From: Symbiodinium microadriaticum
Taxonomy: Eukaryota > Sar > Dinophyceae > Suessiales > Symbiodiniaceae
Direction: 5' to 3'
DNA: 64,000 bases
Assembly (NCBI GenBank): GCA_001939145.1
Contig: LSRX01000332.1
Span: 67,001 to 131,000, forward strand
In this document: positions 47,293-56,555 of the stretch, piece by piece
Layout: every line of letters starts with the position of its first letter
How positions within the stretch are numbered: the stretch's first letter is position 1
Made by a program: the position numbers and the translations under genes
The notes under the pieces: generated by a model
The model's input: only the letters and a program-made list of their open reading frames with translations
What the model was told of the DNA's origin: nothing
Database searches by the model: none

Positions 47293-49605
47293 GTGCGTGA
47301 TACAGACAGGGTTTAGGGTTTAGGGTTTAGGGGTTTAGGGGTTTAGGGTTTGAGTGTTGAGTTTAAAGTTTTTCAGTTAATAAGTAAGTCAAGGACTTTG
47401 GGACTATGTTACGAATATTATGTAGAATTCGTGGTTCAGGCTTCCGGGTTTGGGAGTAGCTAGTTCTGTAGTAGGTTTTTTTATCGTGGCTGTATAGGCG
47501 TTTATGGTTTGCGCCTTAACCCATGGATGAGCAAGAGGAGCACTCTTAACCTCACACTTTGCATCCAAACGAGGTCCTGAACCCCCCCCACACACACACA
47601 CAAACCCCTCAAAAAATCAAGAGTAGCAGTATTAGCACTTAAACGACACAGAACAATCATCTAGGTCGTTTTCAGGTTGTGTGCGTAGGGATGTTGATGG
47701 CGTCGGGGGGTTGGGACTTTTCTGGGCTCATGGGTTACCAGAGATACCCCTTTTTTTTACAAGGAGTCAACTTTAAATTAATTATAGTGTGCTTAATATG
47801 ATGTTTAGGGTTTAGGGTGATGGCTTAAGGTATATTCCGCAAGTAAAGGGTATTTGGGACCTCTGGGGTTGGTAGCAGTTAAGCTTCGGAGAGGCTTTAG
47901 AGTCCACCACCCTCGGCTCGAGAGACCCGGTCGATATGTTGAACTTACCATGTAGGGTTCAGGGTTTGGAGTTTAGGGCTTGGGGCTTAAAGCCTAAAGC
48001 CCACACACAAAAAAAAAAACGAAAGCCCAAGACCCTTACAGAGCCCTTCTAGATCCCCAAACCCTAAACCCTAAACCTCAAAGAAGTGGGCTACCAGAAC
48101 CCTCAACTGATTATATCCGACTCTCCAGGTGCGAGACAGAGCCCCGCGGGCTACCAACGTTCCTATAGGAACCGGCTACCTGGCGTTTAGGGTCTTTCGG
48201 GGTGGAGGGTCCAGGGTTAGGGTTTAGGATGTTAGGGTTTAGGGTTGAGGGTCTTTGGTCTAGGGTTGAGTGTTTAGGGCTCAAGGTTGGGCTTCGGGTT
48301 TAGGAATTAACGTTCCCCTTGCAACTGTTTTTCCGATTCAGGGGTTGCTTAGAGAGCCCACTATGCTATGAAGAAGAAGCAAATCTTACACCTTTGGAAG
48401 GATGCCTATGTGGTTCATGATGTACGGCATACGGATCCCTAGACGTAAACGCTAAACCCTTGACCCTGAACCCTGATAGATCCTGAATCCCTAATACCCG
48501 AAGCCCTGATAAAGGTGTTGGGCTCCCCCGGAGGGATTTAGGGCTTCGGTTTTATGTTGAGGGTTCCTGGCATAGGGCTTGGGACATTGGTGTCTCATGA
48601 CAGACCTGGAGACAACAGACGCTTCAAGGTTTCAGGGCTTGCAATCGGGCTGGAGATTTCTTTCGAGCTCGGAGTTGGAAGTTTCGGGTTTGATAATTGA
48701 GGTGTGTTGTGTTTGTCTTCAGTATCAGTGCTGCTTGTGTTCGTTGCACAATCGCCACCCCAAAGTGCAATGAGTTATTCATATGAGCAACAGTCTGCAG
48801 CTGCTTATATACCCTTAAATCCTGAGCCCGAAGCGCTCAAACGACAAGACAATCTAACGCATGGATCTCTTCGGCACGCTGCTTTACGGACGGGTTTGCA
48901 AATCAGACCCCTCCACAGCCCTCGCCAGCGGACGCAAACCCAAGGTCACAACGAAACGTGAACTCCAAAGCCGTGCTATCAAAATCCTGAAACCCCCGAC
49001 GGTCTTCTCACATAGGCGACACGCTTTAGGAACTTTAGCAGCAACACTTTAGCGGCACGAAACGCGGAGCCTGCAGGAGTTCTTGCCGCATCAAGGCTTT
49101 GCGACTAATGATCGTTGCGCCAATAACTCAAGAGCAATACCGTCTAGATCGTATGAAGACCAGCGGCACACGGAGCACAGCATCATAGGACCGACTGTAG
49201 AGGCGATGCAGAAGATGCCACGACTCTCCAAACAAGGCGCCGGCCGAAGCTCAGGTCTCGGTGGACCCTAAACCCTAAACCCTAAACCCTATCAACCCTA
49301 AACCCTAACCCCGGGAGAGTTTGGATCAGCAGCCGCTTCGCGATGACGGCGCAGGCGAAGTACCGTCAGCAGACGATGGAAGCGTTAAAACCATAATAAA
49401 GCCCGACCCGAAGCCCTAAAGCCACCAAAAGCTAAACCCTAAAACTCAATCCGTGAAGCCCGAAAATTGAACAAACCCGAAACCTTACTAGAAGCACCAG
49501 AACCATAAAGCTGAATATCCAACACCCTCTACCCCGAAACAACCCGAAGCCAAAAGCCCCAAAGTACAAAACGAGAATCCCTAGCCTTCAAACCCGCAAA
49601 CCCAG

Positions 49606-49639
49606 GCTTGGTGGACAACCTCAAGGGCTTCCGCTCACA
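49606..49639 (+). CDS. CDPK exon 4: junction domain, 34-nt exon
   Basis: Encodes LVDNLKGFRS with split codons at both ends, matching the start of the CDPK junction (L-x-x-L-x-x-F). Acceptor CCCAG followed by G; donor GTGACG. The phase-2 end CA joins the leading G of the next exon to make Gln. Confidence 0.9.
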
Positions 49640-49714
49640 GTGACGCAGTCTCGTTTCAGCCTCGACTCAGGTTGAGGATTTAGTGTTTAGGGTTTACATC
49701 AACCTTTATCATCT

Positions 49715-49793
49715 ACATCTACTGCTGCTGCTGCTGCTGCTGCTACTACTACTACTACTACTGCTCCTCCTACTACTACTACTACTACTACTA

Positions 49794-49860
<67 letters not shown>

Positions 49861-49940
49861 GGCTACGACGACGACGACGACTACTACTACTACTACGACC
49901 ATGACCACGACTACGACTACGACTACGACTACTACCACTA

Positions 49941-49985
<45 letters not shown>
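49715..49985. repeat. (CTA)n microsatellite
   Basis: About 270 bases of CTA with CTG, CCA and CGA interruptions. The same motif flanks the N gap at 51,318-51,364, so the gap probably also holds CTA repeats. Confidence 0.95.
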
Positions 49986-50061
49986 AGTTACTACTACTAC
50001 TATCAGCTAACATCGGACCATCCAGGCAGAAGCGGCCTATCAGGGATGGTACGCTCGTTTT

Positions 50062-50150
50062 CCAGGTAGTATAAGGGAGACCCCATGGGGACCCTTCTTA
50101 ACCCTACTGATGGCTCCTTGAAAAGGGACCTTATTCAGAGGACCAGACAG
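50062..50150. mobile_element. Inverted-repeat element (family E)
   Basis: AGGTAGTATAAGGGAGACCC ... GGGACCCTTCTTAACCCTAC ... GGCTCCTTGAAAAGGGACC. The same order recurs at 62,345-62,440. Confidence 0.65.
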
Positions 50151-50513
50151 CCTGGAACCAACAAGGGGTTCAGGGTTGGTCATGGTACAGTCTTCGCTAG
50201 ACTTGTATTCCCAAACCCCCAGTCTGAACCCTGAGCCCTAAACCCCAAAGCCCTGCACCTGCACCAAATGTGAAAAAGTCCCAGTCCGAGGCCAAGCCGG
50301 GAACAAACACAGAAACATAGAAGTAACACTCCCAAACCCGAAGCCCTACACTTCGAGCACAAGCCCTAAGCCCGAAACCTCAAATCCAAAACTTTCGACC
50401 CGAAGCATCCCGAACCACCAAATCCCAAGCCCTGAGCTCCAAAGCCCAAATGCCAAAGCCTAAACGCCCAATCCCTAAACCTAAAATTCCCTGAACCCTA
50501 AATCCCATGCCAG

Positions 50514-50577
50514 GAACAAGCTCAAAAAGGCGGCGTTGCACGTCATTGCCAGTCAGATGAGCGATGCACAGATCAAG
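50514..50577 (+). CDS. CDPK exon 5: junction domain to EF-hand 1 entry
   Basis: Encodes NKLKKAALHVIASQMSDAQI then K, the most recognisable CDPK junction motif (N-K-L-K-K-x-A-L-x-x-I-A-x-x-L-S). Acceptor GCCAG followed by G. The best donor is GCACTG (GC class): it gives the exact family spacing I-K-D-L-R-E-T-F with the next exon. Confidence 0.92.
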
Positions 50578-50890
50578 GCACTGGGCTCAAGGGGGGTTTT
50601 AGGGATTTTGGTGAGTTACGGAGTTTTTTGGGTTAGGATGGCTTCGCGATTCTTGGACTTTGGGGTTCGGTGGTTCAGGATTTGTTTTTGTGTTTTTGTA
50701 GGGGTTCCTGCAAGGGACCTACCAGGGTTCTACATGGAATTAGGGTGCCAGAGTTGAGGGTTTAAGGCGCTTGACAGAGGTCGTTGAAAGCGCTTTGTAG
50801 TTGTTTTTTGTTGCGAGGGTTGCGTTGTCTAAGAGAAACGTCTCTGCCATGTGCATTTCAATTCTCTATGGCCCCCTTGCCCCCCGCCCC

Positions 50891-51317
50891 NNNNNNNNNN
50901 NNNNNNNNNNNNNNNNNNNNNNNNNNNNNNNNNNNNNNNNNNNNNNNNNNNNNNNNNNNNNNNNNNNNNNNNNNNNNNNNNNNNNNNNNNNNNNNNNNNN
51001 NNNNNNNNNNNNNNNNNNNNNNNNNNNNNNNNNNNNNNNNNNNNNNNNNNNNNNNNNNNNNNNNNNNNNNNNNNNNNNNNNNNNNNNNNNNNNNNNNNNN
51101 NNNNNNNNNNNNNNNNNNNNNNNNNNNNNNNNNNNNNNNNNNNNNNNNNNNNNNNNNNNNNNNNNNNNNNNNNNNNNNNNNNNNNNNNNNNNNNNNNNNN
51201 NNNNNNNNNNNNNNNNNNNNNNNNNNNNNNNNNNNNNNNNNNNNNNNNNNNNNNNNNNNNNNNNNNNNNNNNNNNNNNNNNNNNNNNNNNNNNNNNNNNN
51301 NNNNNNNNNNNNNNNNN
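50891..51317. other. Assembly gap, 427 N
   Basis: Run of N followed at once by a pure CTA tract. It lies in a CDPK intron. Confidence 1.
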
Positions 51318-51371
<54 letters not shown>

Positions 51372-51813
51372 GAGCCTTGCCTTGTGTTTCTGCAGCCGCT
51401 TGGCCCTTCCAAGGGGCCTTTGAACCCCTTTTTTCGCGGGCCGAACCCCGAAACTGATCCAAAGCAACCGCCCTAGAGCCTTGAGGGAATCCTGGGTCCC
51501 AGTTACCGGAGAAACCCTCAATCCTAAATCCTAAACCCTAAACCCTGACTCCCCCGAATACGAGGAATCCCGTTGTATCTTGACTCTTGGGGCTTTGGCC
51601 GCGCGGGTCTGGAGGCCTAAGGTGCAGAACTTCAACTCCTGAAGCCTTCCCTGCACCCCTCTAAGCCTTGAGCCCTATGCCCTGACCCCTAAACCCTAGC
51701 CCTAAACCCCCAAGGGCCCTCAACAAAACCCTAAACCCTAAACCCCTAAACCCCAAGCCCTGAAAGGGCCCTCAAAAAAGAAGGCGTTCTAGGAGTCCCC
51801 CGATTCGGCCCAG

Positions 51814-51850
51814 GATCTGAGAGAAACGTTCATCGCCATGGATGAAGATG
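51814..51850 (+). CDS. CDPK exon 6: EF-hand 1 helix and start of loop, 37 nt
   Basis: Encodes DLRETFIAMDED plus the first base of Gly. Acceptor CCCAG followed by G; donor GCCCCG (GC class). It opens the first calcium loop, which continues in the exon at 59,503. The intron in between is 7.65 kb and hosts the nested cassette. Confidence 0.9.
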
Positions 51851-52072
51851 GCCCCGACCCTGGCTCTAGGGTTTAAGGCCATAGGGCTTTAGGGCTTTGC
51901 GGGTTTTTAGGGTGTTTAGGGTTTTCGGTTTTAGGGTTTAGGGCTATACCTTCCAGGAAAGAGATAGTAACATACCTCCAAACCCCATTGGGGGCTACGG
52001 GGTTCCCGTGTTGCACCATGTTGCAAACTTCAGGCGGCAATCTTTTGTTCGTATCGATATACTTGTTTTGTA

Positions 52073-52381
52073 ATGTCATTATGCGCGCATAAGTTCGTCC
52101 TGGGTTCCGAAGTGGACTTCGGCAAGGCAATTGCAGCGACAGTCAATGCCTCGGTGGATGGAGATGTGGAAAAATTCAAATCATGGTTGCTGGGAAGTCC
52201 TCATCCCGTACCGACGCAACTAGCAGCTATCGACGGCCACGCCAGCGCTTCAGGTAATGATTGGGCTGCTTTCATTGGCAAGGAACAGGTGAACACCAGG
52301 CTGCGAGCACCAGCCGATTGCCGCATACGACAAGCACACGGCACTGCTCGGCCGTCGTCAAGATGTTATGTCATACAGTGA
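52073..52381 (+). CDS. Open frame at left edge of the nested island, hypothetical
   Basis: Up to 102 codons, including VDFGKAIAATVNASVDGDVE, look codon-like and the area lacks heptamers. No family recognised. It could be an exon or a decayed fragment of a gene belonging to the nested cassette. Confidence 0.3.
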   Translation: MSLCAHKFVLGSEVDFGKAIAATVNASVDGDVEKFKSWLLGSPHPVPTQLAAIDGHASASGNDWAAFIGKEQVNTRLRAPADCRIRQAHGTARPSSRCYVIQ

Positions 52382-52699
52382 ACCCTGTACAAGAACCCCG
52401 TTCGGCGCCGCTAAGGTAGGCTAAGGTTCTGAACCACGTTCTTGCCAAGAGCACAACGAATACCTTGAGCCGGGGGTAGGGGCTAAGGTTCTCAAACAGT
52501 GAATTCTTACACAGTGTTGTCACTGTAAGTTGTGGGGTTAAGAGTTCAGACAGGGTTTTTTCAGCACGGCTCTGAGCAACGAATCTCGAAACGCCAGCGC
52601 CGGGTTCAACATGAAGGTCTTAGAGTTTATGGCTTAGGGTTTAGGGGTTTAGGGTTTAGGGTATGAGTTCATTCATCATGCTGATGTAGGGGTTCAGGG

Positions 52700-53640
52700 G
52701 TTTATTCTGCTAGATCCTGTGGAAGTTGCGGCCCTAATATAGATGAAAACATCGGATTCTCGTTATTACGATACCCATCACCCCCCTCTTGGCCTAATTC
52801 AACCCTGGGAGGGGTATCCCCCCCAAGCCCTAGTTTTGGTGAATTAATCTGTTTGGGGCCGTGTTTCCAGCAATAAACAACCATGGGAGGGGGGAACGAC
52901 GTTCGAGACCTCACGGTGTTTTTTTCTGTTTCCCGGCTGCTGCATGGTTCGAAGACGGTCAGCAAGCATGGAGTGCCCGGAGAGCACTCCTCTTCCCTCC
53001 AGCTGCGTGCCTTGGCCAAACTGAGGTTGTGCCTCGATTTCTTCGTTTGCGAGAATCTGTCCATCTGCCCTTGGCCCTTACCTCCATCGCCCCTATCCAG
53101 GGCGTGCATGGATGCAGCGAGCCGCTGCAACCCTGCAAGTGGGACGAGAAGTACGCATGCTGGCGTGCGAAGTGTGCCTCAGCGATCTGTGGAGCCCAGA
53201 AATGCTTTGTTTTTGCCACGAACCTTTCGCAGGCAGCATGACCTCCTTCCATGCCGACGGCTCTGTCCGCAAGTCGTGGCATGACACGTGGAGGCACATC
53301 ATGAAAATAAGATATTCAGTTCGTTCCGCCCAATCTTGGGTGCCTCAGGTGTGCTGGGATGTCGAGCTGGGCCTCCTGTACTAGATGGCCGCCGAAGGAG
53401 CTGCAAGCTCGGCGGGAGGCGATGCCGTTCGTTGACTCCGCGAAGCCGTCTGCGAGACTTGATCAGGCGACTGCAGCAGAGGCATCTGGCGGGGGGCTTG
53501 CGGCAGCGGTCCCTGGGCTTCAATAATAAGACTGCGATGAGATCTCCCGCGAAACCTGTTCAGGCGATGCTGGTGGAGATGTCTCCGCAGGGCCGGCGCG
53601 AAGCGCCGGAGCCGATATGCTTTCACGTGGCTTCAGGTTG
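52700..53640 (+). other. Heptamer-free, GC-rich segment with overlapping open frames
   Basis: Several frames of 90-140 codons overlap on both strands. One at 53,112-53,384 reads LACEVCLSDLWSPEMLCFCH, a Cys-rich stretch. None has clear family identity and the true frame is unresolved. It may be a decayed coding region of the cassette. Confidence 0.35.
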
Positions 53641-54000
53641 AAAATGCAGTCCTGTTTGCGAAACCTGGTCAGGAGATGTCGGCGGGGATGTCCGGGCAGG
53701 GACCCGCAGCAGCAGCGGAGGCGACACCACCAACATGTTACTAAGAGGAGAGTTGCGAGGTTTCTGGATTGCGAAACCTGCTCAGGCGATGCCGGCGGCA
53801 ATCTGTGATGCCGTGCCAACTGCGGCACTGCAGGTGCTGCAGGTTTGTCGTTTTTTTACTGCGGGACCTCTTCGCGAACCCCGTTCAGGTGGTACCAGCG
53901 ACAAGTTCGGAGGACGGACGAGCGGAGGCGACATTTCCAATGGGCCGACTAGGTACAGGGATACTTGTGTCGAATCTGTTCAGGCGATGCATGCGGAGAC
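53450..54000 (+). repeat. Degenerate 93-110 bp repeat array
   Basis: The core GCGAAACCTGNTCAGGCGATGC with a following GGCGG recurs near 53,450, 53,549, 53,659, 53,769, 53,875 and 53,968. One frame of each unit gives A-K-P-x-Q-A-M, but unit length is not a multiple of three, so a continuous protein repeat is unlikely. Confidence 0.7.
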
Positions 54001-54062
54001 GGCGCACCAGGCGGACTCCGGAACCGTGCAGACCCCAGACCGGTGGCCCCGAAAATCCCGAA

Positions 54063-54345
54063 GACTTGTGTCTTTGTGCCTGTCCTGTGCTCGCACTGCG
54101 GGAGCTGACCGAGGGAGACAAGCCGGCCGGTGAGGCGTTCCTGGAGGCTGCGGTGACCTCCTTGAGTGGGATTCCATTAGATTTCTAATAGAAATATATT
54201 GAGGGCTTAGGAGACGAGGTGATTTGAGGTCGTTGGAGGCTGCGGGTGACCTCCTTGAGTGGGATTCCATTAGATTTCTAGTAGAAATATATTGAGGGCT
54301 TAGGAGACGAGGTGATTTGAGGTCGTTGGAGGCTGAGGGTGACCT
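54063..54345 (+). repeat. Left direct repeat of the nested cassette
   Basis: Starts GACTTGTGTCTTTGTGCCTG and is nearly identical to the copy at 56,181-56,463 (offset 2,118). It encodes R-E-L-T-E-G-D-K-P-A-G-E-A-F-L-E-A-A-V in one frame, then a stop, then a tandem array. The two copies flank the 505-codon frame like terminal direct repeats. Confidence 0.85.
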
Positions 54346-54348
54346 TAT
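54143..54348 (+). repeat. Roughly 93-bp tandem array, left
   Basis: Units begin at 54,143, 54,235 and 54,328 (the last partial). Each full unit holds the palindrome ATTTCTAATAGAAAT (or the same with one change) and TTGAGGGCTTAGGAGACGAG. Confidence 0.9.
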
Positions 54349-54459
54349 TGTGAGAGTCCCATCAGCCACTCGCGCAGGCCGAGCAATCCGAGCAATGCTG
54401 GGTTGCAGCGATTGGGCAGGAGACCCCGCGGGGAAGTGGTACCGACCGGTTCTGTTTGA

Positions 54460-54790
54460 CTGATCGGGGCCTAAGAGGCTCGTGTTTGGCCGCAGTTTTA
54501 CAACTCAAGATGGTTCCAGCCAGCATGGATTGTAGCCCATATTGTGGCGCCGCCTTGAGGCCTTTCTGACTGCATTGCTTGATTCTTCTGCGCTGTCCAT
54601 CTGTCTCTGATCCGGCCTCTGCTGTACTGGGACTGTCCTTGTGCTTCGAACCTGGGCCGCAGCTGCACTGTTCAAGACCGGCCCTCCTCAGCATGGATCG
54701 TAGCCCATGTTGGCGTCGCCTCGAGGCCCTTCTTTGTGCCTTGTGGCCTTGTCTGTTTGCCGCTGTCCTTGTCGGCCAGGCTCAAGCAGC
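54460..54790 (+). repeat. 168-bp tandem duplication at the start of the 505-codon frame
   Basis: ATGGATTGTAGCCCATATTG at 54,525 and ATGGATCGTAGCCCATGTTG at 54,693 are homologous, as are GCGCCGCCTTGAGGCC and GCGTCGCCTCGAGGCC. The period is 168 bases. The first copy is frameshifted and stops, so only the second gives a usable start. Confidence 0.75.
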
Positions 54791-56096
54791 TGCTCTGGAC
54801 TGGGCCGCCGAGGCCTGGCTTCGAGACAAAGGGCGCTCAGCTGGCCAGCACGGATCGGAGCTCCCGTGGCCATTCCCTGGAGGCCTTTCAGGCTTGTGCA
54901 TTGCCGTGGCGCTGCCCTTGGGCACCGTTGTGGCTGAGGCCCGCACTGAGACCGGTGGATTTGGCACAGGGCTGCTCCGTTCGGAAGGCCGGTGCATGCT
55001 GTGTGCCGTTGTGTTTTTAGCAAGTTTGTGCTATTATGTTGCTGGTCGCGCCCAGGACCGAAGTGCGGAGTCGGAGGCTGTGGCACCTGTCCTCGACCGT
55101 TTGCGGCGGGCAGTGGAGGCTCTGACGCGTGTTCCAGTCGATGCAGCTGCCGAATCCGGGTCACGGGATTGCCAGCAGTGCGAAGTGGGCACTCCCAGGC
55201 CTCTTACAATCGCAGCTGCCGGGTCCCGGCCTCCAGTCCAGAATCCGAGCTGGAGGTCCCTGTGCAAGAACCTCTCTTTCGAGTCTGTGGTCCAAGCCGA
55301 CCATGCCGCATGCTGGTCCGACGCATCCGACGCGTCGGATGTGGATCTAGAAGATGTGGTCTCCATGTTCGTGGGCGAGGAGGCGGACATGGACCCGGGT
55401 GCGGTTTCCATTTCTTCTGCCGAGGACGCGGAGACTGCTGGACCCGACCAGGCGGATTCGTGGGCGTCATCCTCTGACGACGAGGACGAGGACGACGCCA
55501 TTCATTGTGCCGACGGCACTGTGTTGCTGCCTCGTGCGAGCGGAGGCTACGCCCGCCTTGATCTCCATCGGTACGATGACATCGATGTGCCTGTCGGCTA
55601 CGTGTTTCTTTACTTGGGATGGACCGGATGCCGCTGGCGCGTGGGAGTGCCGGAGATGCCGCAGCTGGTTTATGAATATGACGACTTGTTCATGGCCTTC
55701 CACATGGCGCGTTTTTGGTCGCAGGCTCGTCCAGCTTTGATGCCGCGGAAGAACATCAGCCTGGAATCAGGCCGTTGGAGGCTGGCTTGGGTGGACCGTG
55801 GGCAGCGCTGCTCACGCACTTTCCCTTTCAGCTGCGGAGCTTCCAAAAGATTCGCGCTGGGGCAAGCTCTCCTGAACAGGTCGAAGCTAGAAAAAAGAGG
55901 CCTTCTGCGTGGCGGACAGGATGTCCTCAAGACAGCCGGAGGAGTCAAAAAGGACACGAAGCGCGGGGAGTACATAGTGCAGATCCAGGCCAAGGGCAAA
56001 AGGCACTATGGTGGACGTCATCAAAGCGAAGAGCAGGCGTACGCGTCCGCAGCGAAGCTTCGTCACGAGCTTTCCAAGAAGCCGGCCCGGGCGTGA
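54579..56096 (+). CDS. AP2-like domain protein with hydrophobic N-terminus, nested in a CDPK intron
   Basis: Single-exon frame of 505 codons. Met39 at 54,693 is the better start (467 aa) because what precedes it is a duplicated leader. N-terminus: hydrophobic segment L-E-A-L-L-C-A-L-W-P-C-L-F-A-A-V-L-V (about residues 48-65), with others near 103-121 and 138-155, so it may be secreted or membrane-bound. Residues 245-305 are very acidic (S-S-D-D-E-D-E-D-D). C-terminus: W-R-L-A-W-V-D-R-G then V-K-K-D-T-K-R-G-E-Y-I-V-Q-I-Q-A-K-G-K-R-H-Y-G-G and S-E-E-Q-A-Y-A-S-A-A, resembling AP2/ERF DNA-binding modules (three strands and a helix). AP2 domains occur in dinoflagellate proteins and in some mobile elements. 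Codon use is GC-rich compared with the host introns. No intron is evident, unlike every host gene here. The function is inferred only. Confidence 0.6.
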   Translation: MILLRCPSVSDPASAVLGLSLCFEPGPQLHCSRPALLSMDRSPCWRRLEALLCALWPCLFAAVLVGQAQAAALDWAAEAWLRDKGRSAGQHGSELPWPFPGGLSGLCIAVALPLGTVVAEARTETGGFGTGLLRSEGRCMLCAVVFLASLCYYVAGRAQDRSAESEAVAPVLDRLRRAVEALTRVPVDAAAESGSRDCQQCEVGTPRPLTIAAAGSRPPVQNPSWRSLCKNLSFESVVQADHAACWSDASDASDVDLEDVVSMFVGEEADMDPGAVSISSAEDAETAGPDQADSWASSSDDEDEDDAIHCADGTVLLPRASGGYARLDLHRYDDIDVPVGYVFLYLGWTGCRWRVGVPEMPQLVYEYDDLFMAFHMARFWSQARPALMPRKNISLESGRWRLAWVDRGQRCSRTFPFSCGASKRFALGQALLNRSKLEKRGLLRGGQDVLKTAGGVKKDTKRGEYIVQIQAKGKRHYGGRHQSEEQAYASAAKLRHELSKKPARA

Positions 56097-56180
56097 TGGA
56101 TGTGCCTCCTCCCCCCCGGGGAAACGGTGCCATCGGCCAATAGCTGTGGAAAAGGCACGCGTGCTGTGTTGCATCCCGGA

Positions 56181-56463
56181 GACTTGTGTCTTTGTGCCTG
56201 TCCTGTGCTCGCACTGCGGGAGCTGACCGAGGGAGACAAGCCGGCCGGTGAGGCGTTCCTGGAGGCTGCGGTGACCTGCTTGAGTGGGATTCCATTAGAT
56301 TTCTAATAGAAATATATTGAGGGCTTAGGAGACGAGGTGATGTGAGGTCGTTGGAGGTTGCGGGTGACCTCTTTGAGTGGGATTCCAGCAGATTTCTAAT
56401 AGAAATATATTGAGGGCTTAGGAGACGAGGTGATTTTGAGGTCGTTGAAGGCTGCGGGTGACC
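56181..56463 (+). repeat. Right direct repeat of the nested cassette
   Basis: Copy of 54,063-54,345 with few changes. It follows the stop codon of the 505-codon frame by 84 bases. Confidence 0.85.
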
Positions 56464-56500
56464 TCCTTGAGTGGGATTCCATTAGATTTCTAATAATAGC
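56261..56500 (+). repeat. Roughly 93-bp tandem array, right
   Basis: Units begin at 56,261, 56,353 and about 56,446. The last passes into TTCTAATAATAGCAATATAA, breaking the palindrome. Confidence 0.9.
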
Positions 56501-56555
56501 AATATAATAAGGACTCCCCAAACATGGTCGCCTGGGGCAGTTGCTGTGAGTCGGA

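Noticed and set aside
49683-50013. Poly-Leu and poly-Val proteins
   Set aside because: These are frames through the CTA microsatellite.
53980-54369. Minus-strand frame with a repeated SPRLLSPQYIS-RNLMESHS peptide
   Set aside because: It is the reverse reading of the 93-bp tandem array; coding evidence favours the plus strand.
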